A stretch of DNA of 6,729 nt, taken from the NCBI GenBank assembly GCA_031178565.1, contig JAPSIU010000148.1:1-6729 (forward strand), written 5' to 3'. The notes under the pieces are model-generated. The model saw nothing but the letters and a program-made list of their open reading frames with translations, had not been told where the DNA came from and searched no databases. Below are positions 1-4,857 of this stretch, piece after piece. Positions within the stretch are counted from its first letter, which is position 1; every line of letters begins with the position of its first letter. The position numbers and the translations under genes were made by a program. This stretch comes from Leucobacter sp. (lineage in GTDB: Bacteria > Actinomycetota > Actinomycetes > Actinomycetales > Microbacteriaceae).

Positions 1-23
1 AAATCCTCTTGCGCGGCAGCTAT

Positions 24-55
24 TCAGTGTTACTATCTAGTGGTAGTCAGTGTTA
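24..55 (+). promoter_or_regulatory. Probable PadR operator and operon promoter
   Basis: Two identical 9-bp direct repeats, TCAGTGTTA, lie at 24-32 and 47-55. Between them is an imperfect dyad, ACTATCTAGTGGTAGT (32-47), whose ends ACTA and TAGT are complementary. A TANNNT-type -10 (TACTAT, 31-36) lies inside the repeats, and a weak -35 (TTGCGC, 9-14) lies 16 bp upstream. PadR genes are commonly autoregulated, so a repressor bound here would cover the -10 and shut off the downstream operon. The repeats are seen directly; the operator role is inferred. Confidence 0.5.
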
Positions 56-79
56 ATGAGTGCCGGAAGGAGGGCGCTG

Positions 80-430
80 ATGGGCAAGCAGATGACCGAG
101 ATGCTGAAGGGCACGTTGGAGGGCATCGTTCTCGCGATCCTCGCTGCGCGGCCGGCGTACGGTTACGAGATCACCGCGCGGCTGCGGGAGCAGGGATTCT
201 CCGAGATCGCCGAGGGCACCGTCTACGCGCTGCTGATCCGGATCGAGCAGCGCGGCCTCGTCGACGTGGCGAAGGTTCCGTCCGAGAAGGGACCGCCGCG
301 CAAGGTCTACTCGCTCAACGCGCAGGGGAGCGAGGTTCTCGAAGAGTTCTGGAGGACCTGGGGCTTCCTCTCGGACCGAATCGAACAGCTCCACCAGCAC
401 ATCGAACACCGGCAGGACGAGGGAGCATGA
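80..430 (+). CDS. PadR family transcriptional regulator
   Basis: A 116-aa winged-helix DNA-binding repressor of the PadR family. Family features: the N-terminal segment with YGYEI (residues 27-31), the recognition-helix region GTVYALLIRIEQRGLV (46-61), a wing ending in RKVYSLNAQG (74-83), and a C-terminal amphipathic helix (about 84-110) of the kind used for dimerization. It has the short length of the PadR-s2 subfamily. The ATG at 80 is chosen because GGAGG (69-73) sits 6 nt upstream. In-frame GTG 50 and ATG 56 lie in the operator repeats and have no Shine-Dalgarno; ATG 92 is a weaker alternative. It is the first gene of a PadR-DUF1048-ABC operon, and such regulators usually repress the adjacent exporter and themselves until a ligand binds. 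The ligand cannot be read from sequence. Sure of family, moderately sure of role. Confidence 0.93.
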   Translation: MGKQMTEMLKGTLEGIVLAILAARPAYGYEITARLREQGFSEIAEGTVYALLIRIEQRGLVDVAKVPSEKGPPRKVYSLNAQGSEVLEEFWRTWGFLSDRIEQLHQHIEHRQDEGA

Positions 431-432
431 AC

Positions 433-801
433 ATGGCCGCGAAATGGATCGAAGCACTCACCGGTTCGCTCGAGCAGAAGAAGCAGTACAAGCAGGCCAA
501 AGCGCGTCTGGACGCGCTGCCCGAGCCGTACCTCACGGCCGCGAGCGGCGTCAGTCGCTACCTCATGTACTACGGGGGCGTCACCGACGGCGACACGATC
601 GTGCAGATGTTCGTCGACCTCGCGGACCTCTGGGAGCGAGCGGCCGCCGACGGCACGACCGTCGGCGAGATCGTGGGCGACGACCCCGTCGAATTCGCCG
701 AGACCTTCGCCCAGGCGTACGGGGGCGCGCGGTGGATCGACAAGGAGCGCGCGCGTCTGATCAAGGCGATCGGAGAAGCGCAACGGGGTGAGCGGTCGTG
801 A
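433..801 (+). CDS. DUF1048 domain-containing protein
   Basis: A small, soluble, mostly helical protein of about 122 aa with no signal peptide or membrane segment. Numbering from the upstream ATG 427, a KQYKQAKARLDALPEPY stretch (19-35) and a C-terminal VGDDPVEFAETFAQAY (83-98) resemble the DUF1048 family, which is often encoded next to PadR regulators and ABC exporters. Its biochemical function is not established; a role in sensing or modulating the regulator or transporter is only guilt by association. Start choice: ATG 427 overlaps the padR stop (ATGA, 427-430), but the GGGAG at 421-425 would be 1 nt away. ATG 433 has a normal 7-nt spacing and is preferred. The stop overlaps the next gene's GTG (GTGA, 798-801), so translation is probably coupled. 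Confidence 0.85.
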   Translation: MAAKWIEALTGSLEQKKQYKQAKARLDALPEPYLTAASGVSRYLMYYGGVTDGDTIVQMFVDLADLWERAAADGTTVGEIVGDDPVEFAETFAQAYGGARWIDKERARLIKAIGEAQRGERS

Positions 802-1616
802 TCGCCGAGCAGATCCGGGAGCCCGCGATCCGCGTGCGGGGCCTCGCGAAGTCGTTCGGGAAGCTGAGCGTGCTCCGCGGCGTCGACCTCGACGTGCCGG
901 CGGGGAGCGTCTTCGCGCTGCTCGGCCCCAACGGGGCGGGCAAGACGACCCTCGTGCTGATCCTGTCGACCCTGCTGCAGGCCGACTCGGGCGAGGCCGC
1001 GATCGAGGGCTTCGACGTCGCCTCGGCGCCCGGCGACGTGCGCGCCTCGATCAGTCTCACGGGGCAGTTCGCCGCGGTCGACGAGGTGCTCACCGGCCGC
1101 GAGAACCTCGTGCTCGTCGCCCGCCTGCGTCACCTGAGGGATCCGGGCGCGATCGCCGACGATCTGCTGGCGCGCTTCTCGCTCGTCGAGGCCGGCGCCC
1201 GCAGGGCGTCGACCTACTCGGGAGGCATGCGCCGCCGGCTGGACATCGCGATGAGCCTGATCGGCGACCCTCCCGTCATCTTCCTCGACGAGCCGACCAC
1301 CGGGCTTGACCCCCAGGCCCGGATCGAGGTCTGGCAGACCATCACGGCCCTCGCCCGGAACGGGACGACCGTGCTGCTCACCACCCAGTACCTCGACGAG
1401 GCGGAGCAGCTCGCGGACCGCATCGCGATCCTGCACGAGGGACGGATCATCCAGAGCGGGACCCTCGCCGAACTCAAACGGCTCTTCCCCGCTGCGACCG
1501 TCGAGTACGTCGAGAAGCAGCCCTCGCTCGAAGACGTGTTCCTCGCCCTCGTCGGCGGCGCGGATCCGTCGGGCGGCGCCGATCCCTCGAATATCCCCGA
1601 TACGGAGCGATCATGA
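798..1616 (+). CDS. DrrA-like ABC transporter ATP-binding protein
   Basis: A 272-aa cytoplasmic ATPase subunit of an ABC-2 type exporter. All nucleotide-binding motifs are readable: Walker A GPNGAGKTT (43-51), Q-loop Q90 in TGQFAAVDEVLTG, signature YSGGM (140-144), Walker B with catalytic Glu in VIFLDEPTTGLD (160-171). At the switch position it has TTQYLDEAEQLADRI, with Gln197 where most ABC ATPases have His. This is a feature of the DrrA (daunorubicin/doxorubicin resistance) group, as is the C-terminal LEDVFLAL (244-251). GTG 798 overlaps the previous stop and follows a GGGGTGAG Shine-Dalgarno-like stretch. The C-terminus carries a perfect GGADPS x2 repeat (253-264) from an 18-bp tandem duplication, probably a flexible tail. 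It should pair with the permease that follows; the substrate is unknown (drug, lipid or peptide are all possible). Confidence 0.95.
   Translation: MIAEQIREPAIRVRGLAKSFGKLSVLRGVDLDVPAGSVFALLGPNGAGKTTLVLILSTLLQADSGEAAIEGFDVASAPGDVRASISLTGQFAAVDEVLTGRENLVLVARLRHLRDPGAIADDLLARFSLVEAGARRASTYSGGMRRRLDIAMSLIGDPPVIFLDEPTTGLDPQARIEVWQTITALARNGTTVLLTTQYLDEAEQLADRIAILHEGRIIQSGTLAELKRLFPAATVEYVEKQPSLEDVFLALVGGADPSGGADPSNIPDTERS
1554..1589 (+). repeat. 18-bp tandem duplication in ABC ATPase C-terminus
   Basis: Units 1554-1571 and 1572-1589 match at 16 of 18 bases, and both encode GGADPS. The repeat is in frame and lies after the last conserved C-terminal motif, so it lengthens an unstructured tail without disturbing the ATPase core. 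Confidence 0.85.
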
Positions 1617-2377
1617 CCAGCCGCGTTCTCAGCGACACCGGGATCCTCACCGGACGTTCGCTGCGCCACATCCTCCGCAGCCCCGACACGATCATCACGA
1701 CCGCCGTCACACCGATCGCGCTGATGCTGCTGTTCGTCTACGTGCTGGGCGGCGCGATCGACACGGGCTCCGACGAGTCGTACATCGACTACATGCTTCC
1801 GGGCATCCTGCTCATCACGATCGCGTCGGGGGTCGCGTACACCGCGTACCGCCTCTTCCTGGACCTGCAGGGAGGCATCTTCGAGCGCTTCCAGTCCATG
1901 CCGATCGCACGCTCGAGCGTGCTCTGGGGGCACGTGCTCATGTCGCTCATCGCGAACCTCGTCTCGGTCGCGATCGTCACGGGCGTGGCGCTGCTCATGG
2001 GGTTCCGCACGGGGGCGTCTCCCGCGGCGTGGCTCGCGGTGACCGGGATCCTCGTGCTGTTCAACCTTGCGCTGACCTGGATCGCCGTCATCGCGGGCCT
2101 CTCGGCCAAGACGGTCGACGGCGCGAGCGCCTTCAGCTATCCCCTGATCTTCCTCCCGTTCATCAGCTCAGCATTCGTCCCCACCGCGTCGATGCCCGGC
2201 CCGGTCGCCTGGTTCGCCGAGCATCAGCCCGTCACCTCGGTGGTCGACACCGTCCGGGATCTGTTCGCCGAGCGGCCTGTGGGCGACGACTTCTGGATCG
2301 CCCTCGTGTGGCTCGCGGGGATACTCCTGGTCGCGTACGCCGCTGCGGTCGCGTGCTATCGGCGGAAGTTCAACTGA
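1613..2377 (+). CDS. DrrB-like ABC-2 type transporter permease
   Basis: A 254-aa integral membrane subunit of an ABC-2 exporter. Six hydrophobic segments can be placed at about 27-47, 61-79, 107-130, 139-161, 174-190 and 227-248. A charged N-terminal cytoplasmic stretch (SLRHILRSPDT) precedes the first one, as in DrrB-type permeases. The loop LFLDLQGGIFERFQSMPIAR (81-100) is the conserved ABC-2 cytoplasmic segment likely to contact the ATPase. The GPVAWFAEHQPVTSVVDTVR stretch (196-215), a typical re-entrant or extracytoplasmic motif, lies before the last helix. ATG 1613 overlaps the ATPase stop (ATGA) and has GGAG at 1604-1607, 5 nt upstream. It ends the four-gene operon. Two permease copies probably assemble with two ATPase copies. 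The exported substrate is not identifiable. Confidence 0.94.
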   Translation: MTSRVLSDTGILTGRSLRHILRSPDTIITTAVTPIALMLLFVYVLGGAIDTGSDESYIDYMLPGILLITIASGVAYTAYRLFLDLQGGIFERFQSMPIARSSVLWGHVLMSLIANLVSVAIVTGVALLMGFRTGASPAAWLAVTGILVLFNLALTWIAVIAGLSAKTVDGASAFSYPLIFLPFISSAFVPTASMPGPVAWFAEHQPVTSVVDTVRDLFAERPVGDDFWIALVWLAGILLVAYAAAVACYRRKFN

Positions 2378-2415
2378 CCCGCTTCGTGAGGCTCCTGGGC
2401 CATTCAATCGGCGCG

Positions 2416-2448
2416 CGTCCGACGCGTCAGCAGTGTACGCGTCGGGCG
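2416..2448 (+). terminator. GC-rich hairpin after the ABC operon, possible terminator
   Basis: A perfect 9-bp inverted repeat, CCGACGCGT (2419-2427) and ACGCGTCGG (2437-2445), encloses a 9-nt loop. A U-G wobble and two more pairs extend it to about 12 bp. It lies 38 nt after the permease stop. No T-run follows, so this would be a U-tract-less terminator or an operator rather than a classical intrinsic terminator. Confidence 0.5.
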
Positions 2449-2453
2449 ACGGC

Positions 2454-2489
2454 GCGTCGAGGGAGATGACATCTCCCGGTCTTCGACGC
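2454..2489 (+). promoter_or_regulatory. Two-part hairpin immediately upstream of hydrolase gene
   Basis: An outer stem, GCGTCGA (2454-2460) with TCGACGC (2483-2489), and an inner stem, GGGAGAT (2461-2467) with ATCTCCC (2471-2477), are both perfect 7-bp pairings with a GAC loop. They are contiguous on the 5' side and separated by a 5-nt bulge (2478-2482) on the 3' side. The hairpin ends 11 nt before ATG 2501, so it could be an operator, a leader structure limiting ribosome access, or part of the terminator region of the upstream operon. Only the pairing is seen; the role is open. Confidence 0.5.
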
Positions 2490-2500
2490 ATTCTGGGACC

Positions 2501-3268
2501 ATGACGTTCGCACGCTCGAGTACGCGGACCATCGAGGTCCGGGGATCCGCCTTCCGGGTCACCGCCTCGTCGCACCCGGGAGGAGCGCCCGCGTTCCTCC
2601 TCGTGCACGGCATCGGCATCTCGAGCCGGGCGTTCGCGCGCCTGCACCGGGTGCTCGCGGCGGACGCGACCGTCTACTCCGTCGATCTCCCCGGTTTCGG
2701 CGGGCTTCCCGCGCCGGATCGCTCGCCCGACGTCCCCGCGATGGCGGCCCTCCTGGCGAATGTCGTCCGGATGGAGACGGCGGAACCGGTGATCGCCGTC
2801 GGCAACTCGATGGGGACCCAGTGGGTCGTGGAGCTCGCGCGACAGCACCCCGAGCTCGTGTCGCGGGTCGTCGTCATCGGGCCCGTGGCGGACGACACCC
2901 GGCGGAGCGCCGTGGCACAGGGACTGGCGCTCCTGATCGACAGCACCCGCGAGTCTCCGTCCGCGAACGCGCTGGTGCTCCGCGACTACCTGCGCTGCGG
3001 TCCGCGGTGGTACTTCCGGCAGCTCCCGCACATGCTCGACTACCGGATCGAGGACAGCGTCGCGGAGCTCGAGCGGCCCCTGCTGATCATCCGGGGCGAG
3101 CGCGATCCGATCGCGAGGGCGGGTTGGTGCGAGCGTCTGCGGGAGGCTGCGGCTGACGCGCAGCTCGCGCAGATCCCGCGCCAGCCGCACCTGGCCCAGC
3201 ACACGGCGCCGCGGGAGGTCGCCCGCGAGATCCGACGGTTCGTCGGAGGCGGCGGCCGGTGGGGGTGA
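2501..3268 (+). CDS. Alpha/beta-fold hydrolase
   Basis: A 255-aa predicted alpha/beta hydrolase, probably cytoplasmic since no signal peptide is visible. The oxyanion-hole HG lies in LLVHGIGISSRAF (33-45), the nucleophile elbow is GNSMG (101-105, Ser103), the likely acid is Asp202 in RGERDPI, and the likely catalytic His is His230 in PRQPHLAQH (His234 is an alternative). DLPGFGGLPAP (62-72) is the conserved strand-4 region. The length is normal for single-domain esterases, haloperoxidase-like enzymes and C-C hydrolases; the substrate cannot be assigned. ATG 2501 is the only good start, though its GGGA Shine-Dalgarno is only 2 nt away. A large hairpin lies directly upstream. The 3' end overlaps the start of a second hydrolase, so the two are probably co-translated and act in one process. 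Confidence 0.9.
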   Translation: MTFARSSTRTIEVRGSAFRVTASSHPGGAPAFLLVHGIGISSRAFARLHRVLAADATVYSVDLPGFGGLPAPDRSPDVPAMAALLANVVRMETAEPVIAVGNSMGTQWVVELARQHPELVSRVVVIGPVADDTRRSAVAQGLALLIDSTRESPSANALVLRDYLRCGPRWYFRQLPHMLDYRIEDSVAELERPLLIIRGERDPIARAGWCERLREAAADAQLAQIPRQPHLAQHTAPREVAREIRRFVGGGGRWG

Positions 3269-3294
3269 TCAGGCCGATGGGGGTGATCCGGAAG
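3259..3294 (+). repeat. 18-bp duplication of the start region of the second hydrolase
   Basis: Units 3259-3276 and 3277-3294 match at 14 of 18 bases and share the exact core TGGGGGTGATC. They encode MGVIRP and MGVIRK. Each unit carries a possible start codon (GTG 3259, ATG 3277), and GTG triplets recur at 3265 and 3283. The core also resembles the complement of the 16S rRNA 3' end, so the first copy could act as a Shine-Dalgarno for a start in the second. Confidence 0.8.
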
Positions 3295-3957
3295 GCGGGG
3301 TGGTGGATCGCGGACTACGCCTACGCGGTCCGGTGGCAGATCCGCGCGCTCCTGTCCCGCGCCGAGCCTCGCGCACTCCGGAGCGGGGACCGGACGCCGA
3401 TTCTGATCATCCCCGGAGTGTACGAGTCGTGGCGGTTCCTGCAGCCGCTGATCCTCGAGCTGCACGGTCGGGGACACCCCGTTCACGTGGTCGATCCGCT
3501 GCGGAACAACCGGGTGCCGGTCCCGGCGGGCGCCCGGATCGTGGACGCCTACCTCGCCGAGCATGACATCGATGGCGTCGTCATCGTCGCGCACAGCAAG
3601 GGCGGTCTGATCGGCAAGCACGTCATGACCTTCGGGCGCTGCGCGCATCGAGTCCGCGCCATGGTCGCGGTGGCTGCTCCCTTCGGCGGCTCCCGCTACG
3701 CGCGGTTCCTGCTGGGCCCGACCATGCGCTCGTTCTCCCCCCGCGACACGACCGTCCGGCTGCTCACCGACGCGGCCGAAGCGAACTCGCGGATCGTCTC
3801 GGTCTTCGCGCGCTTCGATCCGCACATCCCGGAGGGCAGCGAGCTCCTCGGTGCCAGGAACGTACGCGTCGAAACGGGCGGGCACTTCCGGATCCTCGCT
3901 CATCCGCGTGCGATCGCGGAGGTCCGCGAGACCGCCGAGATCCCGCCTGTCGCCTAA
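3259..3957 (+). CDS. Alpha/beta hydrolase, lipase-like
   Basis: A 232-aa protein with a second alpha/beta-hydrolase fold, resembling lipase/PGAP1-type enzymes more than the preceding gene does. Strand beta-3 and the oxyanion region are TPILIIPGVYESWRFL (46-61), the nucleophile elbow is AHSKGG (111-116, Ser113), the acid is probably Asp187 in ARFDPHIP, and the catalytic His is probably His209 in TGGHFRIL. VAVAAPFGGSRYA (136-148) is the lipase-like post-nucleophile strand. The N-terminal segment (about 14-33) is rich in Trp/Tyr and Arg and may bind a membrane surface, but it is not a clear signal peptide. The start is uncertain: GTG 3259 has GGAGG 9 nt upstream, GTG 3265 would overlap the previous stop as GTGA, and ATG 3277 follows GGGGGTGATC. 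The stop TAA shares CTAA (3954-3957) with the opposing gene's stop. Substrate unknown. Confidence 0.88.
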   Translation: MGVIRPMGVIRKAGWWIADYAYAVRWQIRALLSRAEPRALRSGDRTPILIIPGVYESWRFLQPLILELHGRGHPVHVVDPLRNNRVPVPAGARIVDAYLAEHDIDGVVIVAHSKGGLIGKHVMTFGRCAHRVRAMVAVAAPFGGSRYARFLLGPTMRSFSPRDTTVRLLTDAAEANSRIVSVFARFDPHIPEGSELLGARNVRVETGGHFRILAHPRAIAEVRETAEIPPVA

Positions 3958-4226
3958 GCGGGGTCGGGTCGAGCCGTGGAGTCTCGGCCGGGGCACTTCA
4001 GATAGCTCGGCTTGCCGGGGCCGCCGCGGTCGATCCGGTGCTCCTGCATCGAGGCGCTGCAGACCGGGCACCTCGGGTCGGCCGGCGGCACGTAGGGCGG
4101 CTCGTTCGGGTCGCCGAGCTGAGCCGTCCCCTCGAACTGGTAGAAGAACCGCTGCATCGCCGCGTAGAAGCCGGGCACCCCGTCATAGGGGCTCGCGTGC
4201 CACAGTCGCCGTTTTCGTTTGCCCAC
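3954..4226 (-). CDS. Small conserved-looking protein with partial zinc-ribbon motif
   Basis: A 90-aa hypothetical protein read from GTG (CAC at 4224-4226 on the plus strand) to TAG (3954-3956). It opens with a basic cluster GKRKRRLWHASPYDGVPGFY, has an aromatic middle (FFYQF), a proline-rich linker (PPYVPPADPRC), then CPVC (53-56), His63 and a lone KCPG Cys78. One CxxC plus a single later Cys suggests a half or degenerate zinc ribbon; C53, C56, H63 and C78 could still form a four-ligand site. The function is unknown. The start is supported by a minus-strand -10 TAGGCT exactly 7 nt upstream, fitting a leaderless mRNA. It is divergent from an OhrR-like regulator and shares a long palindrome with it, so it is the best candidate target. 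Upstream in-frame starts (up to 4358) run through the regulator gene and were discarded. Confidence 0.75.
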   Translation of the reverse strand: MGKRKRRLWHASPYDGVPGFYAAMQRFFYQFEGTAQLGDPNEPPYVPPADPRCPVCSASMQEHRIDRGGPGKPSYLKCPGRDSTARPDPA

Positions 4227-4263
4227 GAACGAAAGCCTAACATGTTCGTTCGTGGGCGAACGA
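4215..4263. promoter_or_regulatory. Long inverted repeat, probable shared MarR/OhrR operator
   Basis: The arms at 4215-4233 and 4245-4263 pair at 18 of 19 positions (single mismatch T4220/G4258) around an 11-nt spacer. The inner 13 bp, GCCCACGAACGAA against TTCGTTCGTGGGC, are perfect. The palindrome sits between divergent start codons. Its left arm runs into the first codons of the minus-strand gene, and its right arm covers the likely -35 area of the plus-strand gene. MarR-family dimers bind such palindromes between divergent genes, which makes autorepression and co-repression likely. The operator role is inferred. Confidence 0.75.
4234..4239 (-). promoter_or_regulatory. Candidate -10 of leaderless promoter for the small minus-strand gene
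   Basis: Read on the minus strand the hexamer is TAGGCT, fitting the actinobacterial TANNNT -10. Exactly 7 nt separate it from the GTG start, the distance expected when transcription begins at the start codon. It lies in the spacer of the palindrome, where a bound repressor would block it. Confidence 0.5.
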
Positions 4264-4265
4264 GA

Positions 4266-4271
4266 TAGGAT
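4266..4271 (+). promoter_or_regulatory. Candidate -10 of leaderless promoter for the MarR/OhrR-like gene
   Basis: TAGGAT fits the TANNNT -10 and ends exactly 7 nt before ATG 4279, mirroring the opposite promoter. A -35-like TGTTCG (4243-4248) lies 17 bp upstream within the palindrome. The short leader has no strong Shine-Dalgarno at a usual distance, which agrees with a leaderless transcript. Confidence 0.5.
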
Positions 4272-4278
4272 CGAGAGT

Positions 4279-4725
4279 ATGGAGGAACTTCCGGAGGACG
4301 CCCTCGAGCTCGATCGGCAGGTGTGCTTCGCGCTCGCCGTGGCGAGCAGAAGTGTCATCGGGATTTATCGGCCGATCCTCGAGCCGCTCGGGCTCACGCA
4401 TCCGCAGTACCTCGTCATGCTCGCGCTCTGGGGCGATGCGCCGTTGCGCTTCGGCGAGATCGCCGAGATGCTGCGTCTCGATCCCGCGACGCTCTCGCCG
4501 ATCATCAAGCGGCTCGAGCAGTCGGGTCTCATCGAGCGCAGCCCCGTCGACGGCGACGAGCGCACCTTCCACCTCGCCCCGACCGATGCGGGCCGGGCTC
4601 TGCGGGAGCGCGCGCTCTCCGTGCCGCCCGCCGTGGTCGAACGGCTCGGCGTGCCGGTCGAGCGCCTCCTCGCGCTCCGCGACGAGCTCGCGGCCGTGAT
4701 CGCGGCGGTCGACCGGACCGACTGA
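4279..4725 (+). CDS. MarR family regulator, OhrR-like (one-cysteine type)
   Basis: A 148-aa winged-helix repressor. The N-terminus LDRQVCFALAVASRSVIGIYRP (residues 11-32) followed by THPQYLVMLALW (40-51) is the OhrR signature. Cys16 aligns with the peroxide-sensing Cys15 of Bacillus subtilis OhrR and is the only cysteine, so this would be a 1-Cys sensor. The winged helix spans about 56-101, with recognition helix DPATLSPIIKRLEQSG (68-83) and wing DGDERTFHL (91-99). Tyr30 aligns with B. subtilis Tyr29, but the position of Tyr40 holds His41 and that of Tyr19 holds Ala20, so the thiol environment differs. ATG 4279 is chosen over an in-frame ATG at 4219 because the latter lies in the opposite gene and the operator. 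No ohr peroxidase gene is adjacent, so the regulon may differ from classical OhrR. Confidence 0.9.
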   Translation: MEELPEDALELDRQVCFALAVASRSVIGIYRPILEPLGLTHPQYLVMLALWGDAPLRFGEIAEMLRLDPATLSPIIKRLEQSGLIERSPVDGDERTFHLAPTDAGRALRERALSVPPAVVERLGVPVERLLALRDELAAVIAAVDRTD

Positions 4726-4757
4726 GGGCGGCCTCACGGCGTGGCGAGCGGGCGCGC

Positions 4758-4803
4758 AGAAACAAAAACACCCGGCAGAAAAATGGCTTCTGACCAAGTG
4801 TTT
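4758..4803 (-). terminator. Intrinsic terminator of the truncated tRNA-Arg gene
   Basis: On the minus strand, 3 nt after the tRNA CCA end, an arm at 4794-4803 pairs with 4766-4775 (10 bp including two U-G pairs). After a one-base bulge (4793), TTCTG (4788-4792) pairs with CAGAA (4776-4780). The stem is followed on the minus strand by TTTTTGTTTCT. This is a clear Rho-independent terminator oriented to end tRNA transcription. It remains with the 3' half although the promoter and 5' half are no longer joined to it. Confidence 0.8.
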
Positions 4804-4806
4804 CAA

Positions 4807-4857
4807 TGGCGCGCCCCGAGGGATTCGAACCCCCGACCTTCTGATCCGTAGTCAGAT
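4807..4857 (-). tRNA. 3' half of tRNA-Arg(ACG), integration-site remnant
   Basis: Minus-strand order: anticodon stem TCTGA, loop CTACGGA with anticodon ACG (4847-4849), stem TCAGA, variable AGGTC, T stem GGGGG, T loop TTCGAAT, T stem CCCTC, acceptor GGGGCGC, discriminator G, encoded CCA (4807-4809). The D arm and 5' acceptor (expected near GCGCCCC) are missing: to the right of 4857 the sequence turns into unrelated DNA. It is therefore not a functional tRNA but the displaced 3' portion left when an element recombined into the anticodon region. The tyrosine integrase next door supports this. The shared att core lies within these 51 bases or fewer. The rebuilt complete tRNA should be at the other element end, outside the window. 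Identity as Arg(ACG) is from the loop and arm sequences. Confidence 0.85.

Noticed and set aside
40..432. Upstream extension of the DUF1048 reading frame to 40
   Set aside because: That part is out of frame with the well-supported padR gene and has Arg-rich shadow composition; the real start is at 427 or 433.
570..1436. Large minus-strand ORF opposite the DUF1048 and ABC ATPase genes
   Set aside because: It is antisense to genes with complete family motifs; long open antisense frames are common at high GC, and its translation shows no domain.
2168..4071. Two long minus-strand ORFs opposite the hydrolases
   Set aside because: Arg/Asp/Pro-rich shadow translations antisense to genes with intact catalytic triads; no start signals or motifs.
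4219..4278. Earlier ATG start for the MarR/OhrR gene
   Set aside because: It lies inside the divergent gene and the palindrome, adds residues not seen in the family, and the -10 spacing and Cys16 alignment favour ATG 4279.
4807..4857. Calling this a complete, functional tRNA
   Set aside because: The D arm and 5' acceptor strand are absent to the right of 4857.
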